From contig NZ_NJAI01000001.1 of NCBI RefSeq assembly GCF_002632725.1, positions 62,001 to 126,000 on the forward strand: 64,000 nucleotides of DNA. The letters are read 5' to 3'. The notes beneath the pieces are model-generated. The model saw only the letters and a list, made by a program, of their open reading frames with translations, ran no database searches and was not told where the DNA came from. Shown in pieces: positions 1-8,381 of the stretch. The DNA is from Xenorhabdus hominickii. GTDB lineage: Bacteria; Pseudomonadota; Gammaproteobacteria; Enterobacterales; Enterobacteriaceae. Made by a program: the position numbers and the translations under genes. Position 1 is the first letter of the stretch. The number at the start of each line of letters is the position of its first letter.

Positions 1-870
1 TGCTACCAGCCCCAGTGCGGTTGCCAGCAGTGCTTCCGCGATACCCGGTGCGACAACGGCCAAGTTTGTCGTTTGTGAATGGGCAATACCAATAAAGCTG
101 TTCATAATCCCCCAGACAGTCCCGAACAGGCCGATAAATGGGGAGATTGCGCCAATGGTTGCCAGATAGCCGTTGCCACGGCCCATATGACGGCTGATTG
201 CCGCGACGGTACGTTCCATGCGGAAGGCTGTACGTTCTTTCGTACCCGCTTTGTCGGTACTTTCAGCAGATAAAGCGCGCTCGGACTGAGCTTCGCTCAA
301 CATTAGACGACTGATGCTCTGCTTACTAAAATCAGCTGCAATTTTCGCTGCCATATCCAAGTTGGTCGCGTCAGCCAAGGCCTGTTGTTCTTTGCGTAAA
401 CGACGGCGAGCTGTCAGCAGTTCAACTCCTTTGGAGAAAAATAGTGCCCATGTGATGACAGAGGCAATAACTAACCCCACCATAACAGTTTTTACTACTG
501 CATCCGCGTTCTGATACATACCCCAAATAGACAGATCCGTTGCAAAACCACTGGACAGATTTTCAGATTCGTCTGAAACCGAAGTGGTAACAGTTTCAGT
601 TGTCACGCTTTCTGCGGTCACACTCTCTGTTGTCTCAACCGCGTCTGATTGCGGCTCTGTGGTTTGCTTTTCTGTAGCTTGCGGTTTTTTGGTTGATGGC
701 GCTTCGGTTTTCGCTTCAGCCTCTTGCTGAGGAGCTGCGGCAGGGGCTGGTGTGGCCGGAGCGGCTACCTGAGCAGCAGCCTGATTTTCTGGCGTTGCTG
801 GCGCAGTATCAGCCCATGCTGAACTTGTTAATCCGAGTGCCAATAGAATAGAAGCTGTCAAATTACGCAT
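1..870 (-). CDS. exbB: ExbB, TonB-system proton-channel subunit (3' end outside window)
   Basis: ExbB forms the inner-membrane proton channel that, with ExbD, energises TonB for siderophore and vitamin B12 uptake. The visible 290 codons start with MRNLTASILLALG, a signal-peptide-like segment ending near AWA. An unusually long Ala/Pro/Thr/Glu-rich periplasmic stretch (about residues 22-105) follows, as in the longer ExbB subfamily. Then come a membrane segment (about 125-145), a basic cytoplasmic region (TARRRLRKEQ) and the conserved MolQ/ExbB segment with IGLFGTVWGIMNSF. The frame is still open at base 1, so the C-terminus and presumably exbD lie to the left. It is divergent from metC, as in E. 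coli. A Fur-box-like site lies about 270 bp upstream, which fits iron control. Confidence 0.93.
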   Translation of the reverse strand, partial: MRNLTASILLALGLTSSAWADTAPATPENQAAAQVAAPATPAPAAAPQQEAEAKTEAPSTKKPQATEKQTTEPQSDAVETTESVTAESVTTETVTTSVSDESENLSSGFATDLSIWGMYQNADAVVKTVMVGLVIASVITWALFFSKGVELLTARRRLRKEQQALADATNLDMAAKIAADFSKQSISRLMLSEAQSERALSAESTDKAGTKERTAFRMERTVAAISRHMGRGNGYLATIGAISPFIGLFGTVWGIMNSFIGIAHSQTTNLAVVAPGIAEALLATALGLVA

Positions 871-1358
871 CAGTTAGCCTTACTCTCTTTCTTATAGATT
901 CTGTTACTTAGCAGTGAATCGCGTTTACTCATCTTGCTAATCCTAATATATATTCTGAGTATGGATCATTTTTCACCATGTATTCCTTCATCTTGCCCGT
1001 TGCTTCTCTGTTGACTGCACGTTGATCGCACTGCAAGTTGAAATCGATTAGGTATAAAAGCTTCATTTGAAGCCTGATCCATACTTATCACCCCAAGTGG
1101 GGTAAAAGTCCGCCGTGAATGATATCAGACATTGAGCGATTTGATAGTAATTATCATTACTATTTGATAAAAAAGTGCTAATTAATGATGCATATTATTT
1201 AATCTCTTCTGACTTACTGTTGATAGAGCACCTTGAATTTTCGTCAAGTTGCTCAATTCCTTTTGGCAAAACCGCCCCAAATCTTTTAACTTGCTTATCA
1301 TTATTTGAACAATTTTACTTGGACAGTGAACCAAACATGAGCTTAGGGGTGGGATGCT
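871..1358. other. exbB-metC divergent intergenic region
   Basis: This 488-bp divergent region holds the Fur-like site at 1143-1161. It also has two small dyads: GCTTCATTTGAAGC near 1062 and CCCCAAGTGGGG near 1092. I recognise no gene; the short open frame over 1175-1432 lacks coding character. I did not find a convincing MetJ box array for metC. Confidence 0.6.
1143..1161. promoter_or_regulatory. Fur-box-like site
   Basis: GATAGTAATTATCATTACT matches the 19-bp Fur consensus GATAATGATAATCATTATC at 14 of 19 positions by eye, and the centre (ATTATCAT) fits well. It lies between exbB and metC. Fur control of exbB is established in E. coli. The distance to the exbB start (about 270 bp) is long, so either the leader is long or the site serves a distal promoter. 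Confidence 0.6.
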
Positions 1359-2552
1359 ATGACAGAAAAAAAACTAGAAACTTTATTAGTCAGTGCAGGA
1401 AGGCAAAAAAAATATACGCAAAACGCGGTTAATCCCCTTATTCAACGTACATCATCTGTCATTTTCGATACCGTTGCAGATATGAAACATGCCTTGAAGA
1501 ATCGGGCAAAAGGTGAATTATTCTATGGACGCCGTGGCACACTCACGCACTTCTCCTTTCAGGAAGCCATGACCGAACTGGAAAATGGTGCTGGCTGTGC
1601 CCTTTATCCTTCTGGAGCAGCAGCGATCACCCATTCGATTTTAGCATTCGTGGAAACTGGCGATCATGTTTTGCTGACAGGAACAGCTTACGAACCTACA
1701 CAGGAATTTTGCAATCAGTTTCTCCATAAGATGGGCATTTCTACCGACTATTTTGACCCGATGATCGGAGAAGGTATTGCTTCGTTGATTAAACCCAATA
1801 CTAAGGTGGTTTTTCTTGAATCTCCCGGCTCACTGACGATGGAAGTACAGGATATTCCGGCTATCGTGCAGGCTGTCCGTCAGGTTAATCCTGAGATGGT
1901 GATTATCATTGATAATACATGGGCGGCGGGTGTGCTGTTTAAGGCGCTGGAATTTGGTATCGATATTTCCGTTCAATCTGCCACAAAATATATCATCGGA
2001 CATTCGGATGGCATGCTGGGAACCGCGGTTGCCAATGCACGTTGTTGGGATCAACTCAGGGAAAGTTCTTATTTGCAGGGTCAAATTGCTGATCCTGAAA
2101 CAGTGTATACAGCAACCCGTGGGTTACGTACGCTGGCTGTTCGCCTGAAACAGCATGAAGAAAACAGTATCAAGATTGCCAAATGGCTTGCACAGCGGCC
2201 AGAAGTGGCTGAAGTTTACCATCCTGCCTTGCCTTCTTGCCCTGGACATCATTATTTTCAACGCGATTTCACAGGCTCTTGCGGGTTATTTTCTTTTCTC
2301 CTGAATATCCAACTTACACCGACACAATTTTCTGATTATCTGGATAATTTCACCCATTTCAAGATGGCTTTTTCATGGGGAGGATTTGAATCATTAATTT
2401 TGGGTATCCAGCCTGAAATGCTTAAGACAATGCGCCAATATGATTCGCCCCAGAAAACGGGCACGTTATTCCGTCTCCATATCGGATTGGAAAACCCACA
2501 AGACTTGATTGATGATCTGGAAGCCGGTTTTGCCCGCCTGGCTCTTTTTTAA
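1359..2552 (+). CDS. metC: Cystathionine beta-lyase MetC
   Basis: This PLP enzyme cleaves cystathionine to homocysteine, pyruvate and ammonia in methionine synthesis. The 397-residue protein shows the Cys/Met-metabolism PLP fold: [11 protein letters not shown] (Tyr/Arg contacts to PLP phosphate of the neighbouring subunit), [20 protein letters not shown] (Asp contacting the pyridine nitrogen), and [11 protein letters not shown], whose Lys forms the Schiff base. The length matches E. coli MetC (395). A GGGGTGGG stretch just upstream of the ATG serves as ribosome binding site. The gene is divergent from exbB and followed by yghB, as in E. coli. Confidence 0.96.
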   Translation: MTEKKLETLLVSAGRQKKYTQNAVNPLIQRTSSVIFDTVADMKHALKNRAKGELFYGRRGTLTHFSFQEAMTELENGAGCALYPSGAAAITHSILAFVETGDHVLLTGTAYEPTQEFCNQFLHKMGISTDYFDPMIGEGIASLIKPNTKVVFLESPGSLTMEVQDIPAIVQAVRQVNPEMVIIIDNTWAAGVLFKALEFGIDISVQSATKYIIGHSDGMLGTAVANARCWDQLRESSYLQGQIADPETVYTATRGLRTLAVRLKQHEENSIKIAKWLAQRPEVAEVYHPALPSCPGHHYFQRDFTGSCGLFSFLLNIQLTPTQFSDYLDNFTHFKMAFSWGGFESLILGIQPEMLKTMRQYDSPQKTGTLFRLHIGLENPQDLIDDLEAGFARLALF

Positions 2553-2858
2553 TTCCAAGTATGCATAACATCAGAGACTCAATGTTTAGAATGAATTCTT
2601 TAACATCATGCCTCTCTATTTAGCGAAAAACGCCGTAAACCCTCGCCCCAATGCGAGGGGGTCGTAAAAGAGTATTAAAGAGAGTCATGATGTCATTTTT
2701 TCCCTGTCATCCCGTTCAAGCCTTTATGTTGTATCAAATCCCCCCCTCCCCCCTTCATTTTGCGGTACACTTGAAACCTCCTTTCATCTTTTACATTCGA
2801 AATATAGGTATAGACCTGCTCGTTAATTAGTTCATTCGCAAAAATTACAGGATAAACA
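2553..2858. other. metC-yghB intergenic region
   Basis: The region contains the dyad CCTCGCCCCAATGCGAGG at about 2641-2658, a possible metC 3' hairpin without a clear T tract. A C-rich run (near 2741-2753) follows, then AT-rich DNA before yghB. No gene seen. Confidence 0.5.
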
Positions 2859-3524
2859 ATGGAAACGTTAAGCGAGATTGTGCATGCGCTCTGGCATCAT
2901 GATTTTAACCAACTCGCCAATCCCGATGTCATCTGGATTATTTATGGTGTTCTCTTTGTCACGTTAGTGCTGGAAAACGGGCTATTGCCAGCCGCTTTTT
3001 TACCCGGCGATACTTTGCTGATACTTTCTGGTGCCTTGATTGCCAAAGGCGTCATGAGTTTCATTCCCACCGTCATTCTATTGAGTATTGCGGCAAGTCT
3101 GGGGTGCTGGCTAGGCTATTTGCAGGGTCGCTGGCTCGGTCATACCCGAATAGTGAAAAATTGGCTGGCGCAACTTCCCTTACAATATCGCCAACGTGCC
3201 AATCAACTATTCTCCGAATACGGCCTATCCGCTCTGCTTATCGGACGTTTTTTAGCGTTTGTTCGTACTCTTCTGCCAACATTTGCGGGTATTTCTGGTC
3301 TAAATAATAAACGCTTTCAGTTTTTTAACTGGTTAAGTGGCTTTTTATGGGTCATTATTATCGTGGGTTTTGGCTACATACTGAACCAGATCCCATTTGT
3401 CAAAGCGCACCAAGATCTGGTGATGAACATTTTGATAATTCTGCCTGTGATTTTGTTGATCAGTGGATTATCCGCTTCTTTACTGATGTACTGGCGCCAC
3501 AAAAAATCATCAAAGAGAAAGTAA
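2859..3524 (+). CDS. yghB: DedA-family membrane protein YghB
   Basis: DedA proteins are inner-membrane proteins needed, with the paralogue YqjA, for normal division, envelope integrity and proton-motive-force homeostasis; they are linked to lipid scrambling. The 221-residue protein has 4-6 hydrophobic segments and the DedA signatures [16 protein letters not shown] near residue 38 and [16 protein letters not shown] near 128, the latter with the functionally important arginines. It ends in a basic tail (RHKKSSKRK). Its place after metC and length (E. coli YghB 219) support YghB. Confidence 0.93.
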   Translation: METLSEIVHALWHHDFNQLANPDVIWIIYGVLFVTLVLENGLLPAAFLPGDTLLILSGALIAKGVMSFIPTVILLSIAASLGCWLGYLQGRWLGHTRIVKNWLAQLPLQYRQRANQLFSEYGLSALLIGRFLAFVRTLLPTFAGISGLNNKRFQFFNWLSGFLWVIIIVGFGYILNQIPFVKAHQDLVMNILIILPVILLISGLSASLLMYWRHKKSSKRK

Positions 3525-3836
3525 GTCAAAAAACTTGTTGTTTAGGCTTTCTTATAAAAGCGGCTGTTTTTTTATTTGAAAATTTATCAACCCCAAAAAT
3601 TAAACAACCAGAGTCCATTCCGACAGGCAACCGTTAGTGCCAACAGTTTGAGCAGTACCCGAATTTCATAGGCTGAATAACTTCCCTGAATGGGATGGAC
3701 GACCTTATCAATCGATCAATATCCTAACGTGATGCTGTTGAAACTATACAAATAAAATCGTCTCAATAAACAAAAGGATGCTCATTGATATATCCCAAAA
3801 CTTACATGATCTAACGAGTAAGAAAAGGTTATTATT
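3525..3836. other. yghB-yqhD intergenic region (yqhC absent)
   Basis: In E. coli the AraC-type activator yqhC lies near here, divergent from yqhD. This 312-bp interval has no gene. A GC-poor stretch ending in a T run (about 3556-3576) may terminate yghB transcription. The control of yqhD must therefore differ from E. coli. Confidence 0.55.
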
Positions 3837-4997
3837 ATGCAGAATTTCACCCTACACACCCCCACCAAAATCATTTTCGGCAAAGGGCAAATTGCCCAAT
3901 TAAGTAATGAAATCCCGAAAACGGCGAAGATTTTGTTAGTTTATGGCGGTGGTAGTATTAAGCACAATGGGGTACTTTCCCAAGTTTATGCTGCATTGGA
4001 AGGCTATACAATTGACGAGTTCAGTGGTATTGAACCCAATCCCGCCTATGAAACACTTATCAAAGCTGTCGATTACATCCGCCAACATGAGATTGATTAT
4101 TTACTGGCAATCGGGGGAGGATCTGTCATTGATGGCACTAAATTCATTGCGGCAGCAGTTAATTATCCTCATGATGATTTGTGGGAGATATTAATAACCA
4201 ACGGTGCATATATCACTTCTGCTCTTCCTTTTTCCTGTGTACTAACACTACCTGCAACAGGTTCCGAAACCAATAATTTTTCAGTCATCAGCCGTCGGGA
4301 AACAGGCGATAAGCAATCTTTTTCCTCTCCTTTTGTTTTCCCCAAAATTGCCATCCTCGATCCCGAAGTAACATATTCTCTTCCAGTCAGGCAGACGGCT
4401 AATGGCGTCGTAGATGCTTTTGTCCATACGTTGGAGCAGTACCTGACGTATCCCGTAAATGCCAAAGTGCAGGATCGTTATGCAGAAGGTTTATTGATGA
4501 CGTTACTTGAAGAAGGGCCTAAGGTACTAAAAGAACCTGAAAATTATGCTATTCGCGCCAATATTATGTGGACAGCAACCCAAGCGCTAAACGGTCTTTT
4601 AGGTGCCGGAGTGCCACAAGATTGGGCAACACACGAGTTGGGTCATCAGTTAACCGCCTTTCACGGGTTAGACCACGCTCAGACACTGGCGATTATATTA
4701 CCGCATCTTTTACAAGAAAAACGCGAAGCGAAACACGACAAACTCCTGCAATATGCTGAACGTGTCTGGGATTTCACTGAGGGTTCTGAAGAAGAAAGAA
4801 TCAGCAAGGCTATCCGTGCCACTCGTCAGTTTTTTGAAGATATGGGAGTGAAAACTCATCTTTCTGATTATCGGCTTGATGGCAGTTCTATTCCTGCAAT
4901 GATCAAAAAATTAGAAACACAAGGTTTGGTTGCTCTCGGTGAACACCAAGATATTACGCTTGATGTCAGTCAGCGAATTTATGAGGCGTCCATCTGA
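3837..4997 (+). CDS. yqhD: NADPH-dependent aldehyde reductase YqhD (iron-type alcohol dehydrogenase)
   Basis: YqhD reduces a wide range of toxic short-chain aldehydes (glyoxal, methylglyoxal, lipid-peroxidation products) with NADPH. The 386-residue protein is full length (E. coli 387). The N-terminal dinucleotide domain has GGGSIKHNG and GGGSVIDGTK. The C-terminal helical domain has the metal ligands in DAFVHTLEQ and HELGHQLTAFHGLDHAQT (Asp plus three His). It ends 25 bp before dkgA, which suggests one operon for aldehyde detoxification. Confidence 0.95.
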   Translation: MQNFTLHTPTKIIFGKGQIAQLSNEIPKTAKILLVYGGGSIKHNGVLSQVYAALEGYTIDEFSGIEPNPAYETLIKAVDYIRQHEIDYLLAIGGGSVIDGTKFIAAAVNYPHDDLWEILITNGAYITSALPFSCVLTLPATGSETNNFSVISRRETGDKQSFSSPFVFPKIAILDPEVTYSLPVRQTANGVVDAFVHTLEQYLTYPVNAKVQDRYAEGLLMTLLEEGPKVLKEPENYAIRANIMWTATQALNGLLGAGVPQDWATHELGHQLTAFHGLDHAQTLAIILPHLLQEKREAKHDKLLQYAERVWDFTEGSEEERISKAIRATRQFFEDMGVKTHLSDYRLDGSSIPAMIKKLETQGLVALGEHQDITLDVSQRIYEASI

Positions 4998-5022
4998 AGT
5001 TCCAAATCTGAAGGAGGTAAGC

Positions 5023-5868
5023 ATGGGGCAGCAAACAATTATTAAGCTCGTTGATGAGAACCACATGCCACAATTGGGGCTTGGGGTTTGGCAAGCGAGT
5101 AATGAACAGGTTGTTAAAGCTATCCACACGGCATTGGAAGTGGGTTATCGTTCTATTGATACAGCAGCGATTTATCATAACGAAGAAGGTGTAGGAAAAG
5201 CCTTGAAGGAAAGTGATATTCCACGGGAAGAGATTTTTGTCACCACCAAACTTTGGAATGATCGCCATCTGGACGCCAGTGCTGCATTACAGGAAAGTTT
5301 GGACAAACTACAGCTGGATTATGTAGATCTTTATCTCATTCACTGGCCTGCGCCTGAGCAAGATCATTATGTTGATGCATGGAGACAACTTATTGATCTG
5401 AAAGAGGCGGGGTTGGTTCGCAGTATTGGTGTGTGTAATTTCCACATTGAACATTTGCAGAGATTGATATCCGAAACCAACGAAATTCCTGCTATCAATC
5501 AAATTGAATTGCATCCACTGATGCAACAGCGACAGCTTCACTCATGGAATGCAACCCACCATATTACAACTGAATCCTGGAGCCCATTATCACGGGGAGG
5601 AAAAGGCGTTTTTGACTCTCCATTAGTTGAAAAACTTGCCATTAAATACGGAAAAACACCGGCGCAAATTGTCATCCGCTGGCACCTTGAATGTGGCATG
5701 ATTGCCATTCCTAAATCCGTTACCCCTTCTCGTATTAAAGAAAATTTTGAGGTGTTTGATTTCAGATTGGAAAAAGAAGATTTAACTGCCATGGCAACAT
5801 TGGATATTGGCAAGCGGATAGGCCCGAATCCTGAGACTTACAACCTGGTTGAATTAGCTACCTTTTAA
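5023..5868 (+). CDS. dkgA: 2,5-diketo-D-gluconate/methylglyoxal reductase DkgA (aldo-keto reductase)
   Basis: This NADPH-dependent aldo-keto reductase acts on 2,5-diketogluconate, methylglyoxal and beta-keto esters. I chose ATG 5023 because a strong AAGGAGG precedes it and MGQQTIIKL matches the family start; the frame stays open upstream to 4930 only by overlap with yqhD. The catalytic tetrad is visible: Asp and Tyr in SIDTAAIYHNEEGVG, Lys in TTKLWND, His in LYLIHWP. The NADPH-binding loop is IPKSVTPSRIKEN. It is 281 residues long (E. coli 275). Confidence 0.94.
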   Translation: MGQQTIIKLVDENHMPQLGLGVWQASNEQVVKAIHTALEVGYRSIDTAAIYHNEEGVGKALKESDIPREEIFVTTKLWNDRHLDASAALQESLDKLQLDYVDLYLIHWPAPEQDHYVDAWRQLIDLKEAGLVRSIGVCNFHIEHLQRLISETNEIPAINQIELHPLMQQRQLHSWNATHHITTESWSPLSRGGKGVFDSPLVEKLAIKYGKTPAQIVIRWHLECGMIAIPKSVTPSRIKENFEVFDFRLEKEDLTAMATLDIGKRIGPNPETYNLVELATF

Positions 5869-5896
5869 TAACTCTCCATATAATCTAATCCAACAG

Positions 5897-5930
5897 GACC
5901 TGAATTCTGTCGAATAACAGAATTCAGGTC
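5897..5930. terminator. Hairpin downstream of dkgA
   Basis: A perfect 13-bp stem (GACCTGAATTCTG / CAGAATTCAGGTC) encloses an 8-nt loop, 28 bp after the dkgA stop. It lacks a T tract, so it may act as an mRNA 3' stabiliser or weak terminator. Confidence 0.6.
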
Positions 5931-5932
5931 AC

Positions 5933-6075
5933 GGCATACCCAATAGGATATCAGGTTGCATAGCGGCGGCGAGGGAAACGAATTCCCAGGAGTATAACTC
6001 ACGCTGTGACAGCTCCTCACCCTATCGAGGGTGTCGCAAAAGGCATACGTTGCCAGATGTAGTGTTGATGGGATA
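5933..6075. repeat. Dispersed intergenic repeat, degenerate copy
   Basis: It begins ATACCCAATAGGATATCAGG, like the full-length copies at 17340 and 50581, and shares the core GAACGAATTCCCAGGAG-TATA. The right end (6038-6075, AAAGGCATACGTTGCCAGAT...) instead matches 7289-7325. It looks like a composite of two related short repeats. Confidence 0.6.
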
Positions 6076-6277
6076 AAAGCACTGCAACTCATTAATAAAA
6101 TCAAAATTATGAATAATAACAATGTTGATTATTGGTGTATGCTTTATGACATAGACTTACTGTATGACAGTAAATATTATATGTATTAAATGGATAGTAA
6201 GTTAATTATGTTTTTTTAGAGAGTAAAAAACATATCTACTTCCATATTTAACCCAAATAATACTTAAGGAAATGGTT

Positions 6278-6571
6278 ATGATTTACATAGTGATTTCTTT
6301 ATTGATGCTTATCCCTTTTTTCTTCATCTTAAAGTGGCTTCTGTTATCAAAGCACATTCACCACAATGCGGCAGGTATTATGTTTGCGGTAGCGGTTATT
6401 GCTTTCCATATGTATATCTTCCGCTTCGATCAGCTCCCTATTTTGCATGTTGCGATGTCCCATAAACCGATTGTGTTTTATGGCGCAATTGTGATTGCTC
6501 TTTTACACGGTGTAATCTATTCCGTTTGCTTTAATCGGTATTATGGGAAAGCAATTTATGATAAGCGTTAA
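6278..6571 (+). CDS. Small three-helix membrane protein, unknown function
   Basis: I do not recognise this 97-residue protein. It is almost entirely hydrophobic, with three predicted membrane segments: about residues 2-22 (MIYIVISLLMLIPFFFIL), 32-50 and 63-84. It has a short basic C-terminus (NRYYGKAIYDKR). Histidines are frequent (HIHHN, HMYIF, LHGV). Start ATG 6278 is preferred over 6272 because it sits 7 nt after TTAAGGA. It lies at the junction between the dkgA and serB blocks, upstream of and convergent with smp. Confidence 0.7.
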   Translation: MIYIVISLLMLIPFFFILKWLLLSKHIHHNAAGIMFAVAVIAFHMYIFRFDQLPILHVAMSHKPIVFYGAIVIALLHGVIYSVCFNRYYGKAIYDKR

Positions 6572-6604
6572 TCTACAAAACCTGCCCAACCTATAGCATT
6601 GAAG

Positions 6605-7267
6605 TTACTGTTGAGGATCATCATCTTTATTTTCTACCTCATCAGCGGATTTGGTGTTAGCAGTCAACAGATAAGGCGACTGTTGCCAACGGCTAGGAGA
6701 TAGCTGCAATAAATTATGGGCCAGAATAAAGCCAATCGCCAAGGATAGCAGGAGCATGATACGGAGTAAGTTAGTGGTGTTATCGACCTGCTTAGCTTCA
6801 GTTGCCAATCTGTGGGTATCCAATGTCAGGCGGAGAAAACCTTTGGGCGAGTTTTTACCCGGTATAGGTACGACTATTTGCTGGTTAAAATAACCACTGG
6901 ATTTTTTTCCCTCTAGCGATAATCGTTCGCGAACAGAGATCGGTTCACCACTCCGTGCAATCTGTGTTCCATTTGCCAAATAAACACTAGCATCCAAGAT
7001 TCGACTCTCCCGAGTCAGATAATCCAAATTATCTACAATTTTTTTACTATCAATATCTTTGCTACCATTATCTATATAATCAGATAAGCTGAATGCAACT
7101 TGTTTTGCCAATGTCTTCGCCAGATCCTCGAACTGAGCCATATGGGATTGCTGTTGAGAACGACTGAAATAGGAAACCCCCTGCATCAGCAGTACCAGCA
7201 GACCTATACATACTAAAATAATCGCTGTCTTGTGTAATCGGAATTTTAGTTTAGCTTTTATCATCAT
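6605..7267 (-). CDS. ytjB: Membrane protein Smp/YtjB
   Basis: This 220-residue protein (E. coli YtjB/Smp 214) of unknown biochemical role is divergent from serB, as in E. coli. It has an N-terminal membrane anchor (TAIILVCIGLLVLLMQGVSY), a periplasmic domain with LAKQVAFSLSDYI and LDASVYLANGTQIARSG, and a second membrane segment near 165-185 (IMLLLSLAIGFILAHNLL). Start ATG 7267 is chosen because MIKAKLKFRLHK is the conserved family start. The frame extends to 7351, but that extra part is encoded by a dispersed repeat. Confidence 0.88.
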   Translation of the reverse strand: MMIKAKLKFRLHKTAIILVCIGLLVLLMQGVSYFSRSQQQSHMAQFEDLAKTLAKQVAFSLSDYIDNGSKDIDSKKIVDNLDYLTRESRILDASVYLANGTQIARSGEPISVRERLSLEGKKSSGYFNQQIVVPIPGKNSPKGFLRLTLDTHRLATEAKQVDNTTNLLRIMLLLSLAIGFILAHNLLQLSPSRWQQSPYLLTANTKSADEVENKDDDPQQ

Positions 7268-7288
7268 TATTATCTCATCCCATGCACC

Positions 7289-7325
7289 AAAGGCACATGT
7301 TGCCAGATGCAATATTGATAGGATA
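7289..7325. repeat. Short repeat, second type
   Basis: AAAGGCACATGTTGCCAGAT and the following 17 bases match 6038-6075 at about 30 of 37 positions. It lies in the smp-serB divergent region and lengthens the smp open frame artificially. Confidence 0.55.
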
Positions 7326-7380
7326 GTTTGAAAAGAATTTTTTGCCGCCAAAATTGTATGGAATACAGGAGTCGATATTC

Positions 7381-8358
7381 ATGTCTAATAATCTGGCCTA
7401 TCGTTACTTACCGGATGAGATCCATAAATGGCCGGGATTACCGTTATCCCTCAGTGGTGATGAAGTGATGCCACTGGATTACCGAGCTGGGGACAGCGGA
7501 TGGTTGCTGTATGGGCGTGGTTTGGATAAACAACGCATCAGCGAGTTTCAGCATCTGCTTGGTGCAGCTATGGTGGTCGTATCCTCATGGCGTATTGATG
7601 ATTATCAGGTTGTCCGTATTGCTGGCAGCCTTTCGCCTCGCATTAAACGACTGGCAGATGAATGTCGTCTGGATGTTGTTCCATTGGGGCAAATCCCACG
7701 TCTGCGCTCGCCTGGCCTCTTGTTGATGGATATGGATTCAACCGCTATCCAGATCGAGTGTATTGATGAGATCGCTCGTTTGGCTGGCGTTGGCGACAAA
7801 GTCGCTGAAATCACAGAACGCGCAATGCAGGGTGAGCTTGATTTCTCAGAAAGCCTGCGCGAACGCGTTGCTCAACTGGCGGGTGCCGATGCAGCAATCT
7901 TGCAGCAAGTGCTGGATACGCTCCCTCTTATGCCTGGCCTGACGAGCCTTGTCCGCAAGTTACAATCATTGGACTGGCATGTTGCGATCGCCTCCGGTGG
8001 TTTTACTTTCTTTTCCGATAATCTTCGCCAACAACTGCGTCTTTTTGCCACCGTAGCCAATCAACTTGAAGTTAAAGATGGCAAACTGACGGGCAAAGTC
8101 AAAGGGACAATTGTCGATGCGAAATATAAAGCAACTACGCTGATAAGATTGGCAAAAGAGCTGAACATTCCTCTGAGCCAAACCGTTGCCATTGGTGATG
8201 GCGCCAATGACCTGAAAATGATCCGCAAAGCAGGATTGGGAATTGCCTATCATGCCAAGCCCAAAGTATATGCGCAGGCTAAGGTTGCGATCCGCCATGC
8301 CGATTTGATGGGTGTTTTGTGTGTTTTGAGTGGTGGCTTGAAACACGAAGAACGTTAG
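7381..8358 (+). CDS. serB: Phosphoserine phosphatase SerB
   Basis: SerB dephosphorylates O-phosphoserine in the last step of serine synthesis. The 325-residue protein (E. coli 322) has an N-terminal ACT-like region and a C-terminal HAD phosphatase. Motif I is LLMDMDSTAIQIECIDEIA (nucleophile DxD), motif II is IASGGFTFFSD, and motif III/IV is KATTLI with IGDGANDLKMI. Start ATG 7381 follows CAGGAGTCG. The upstream extension of the frame is not conserved. The radA start follows 23 bp downstream. Confidence 0.96.
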   Translation: MSNNLAYRYLPDEIHKWPGLPLSLSGDEVMPLDYRAGDSGWLLYGRGLDKQRISEFQHLLGAAMVVVSSWRIDDYQVVRIAGSLSPRIKRLADECRLDVVPLGQIPRLRSPGLLLMDMDSTAIQIECIDEIARLAGVGDKVAEITERAMQGELDFSESLRERVAQLAGADAAILQQVLDTLPLMPGLTSLVRKLQSLDWHVAIASGGFTFFSDNLRQQLRLFATVANQLEVKDGKLTGKVKGTIVDAKYKATTLIRLAKELNIPLSQTVAIGDGANDLKMIRKAGLGIAYHAKPKVYAQAKVAIRHADLMGVLCVLSGGLKHEER

Positions 8359-8381
8359 TAGTCATATTGAGGGAGAACAGA

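Larger units (their letters stand above)
5869..6277. other. dkgA-downstream interval, synteny breakpoint
   Basis: This 409-bp interval joins two blocks that are distant in E. coli. It contains a hairpin (5897-5930), a degenerate dispersed repeat (5933-6075), and AT-rich DNA before the small membrane protein gene. No mobile-element gene is present. Confidence 0.6.

Noticed and set aside
1175..1432. 85-codon frame upstream of metC
   Set aside because: It lies in the exbB-metC regulatory region, overlaps metC in another frame and shows no coding character.
4930..5022. N-terminal extension of DkgA
   Set aside because: It only overlaps yqhD out of frame; the AAGGAGG before ATG 5023 and family alignment fix the start.
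7268..7351. N-terminal extension of Smp
   Set aside because: The added residues are encoded by a repeat that also occurs at 6038, and the conserved protein starts at 7267.
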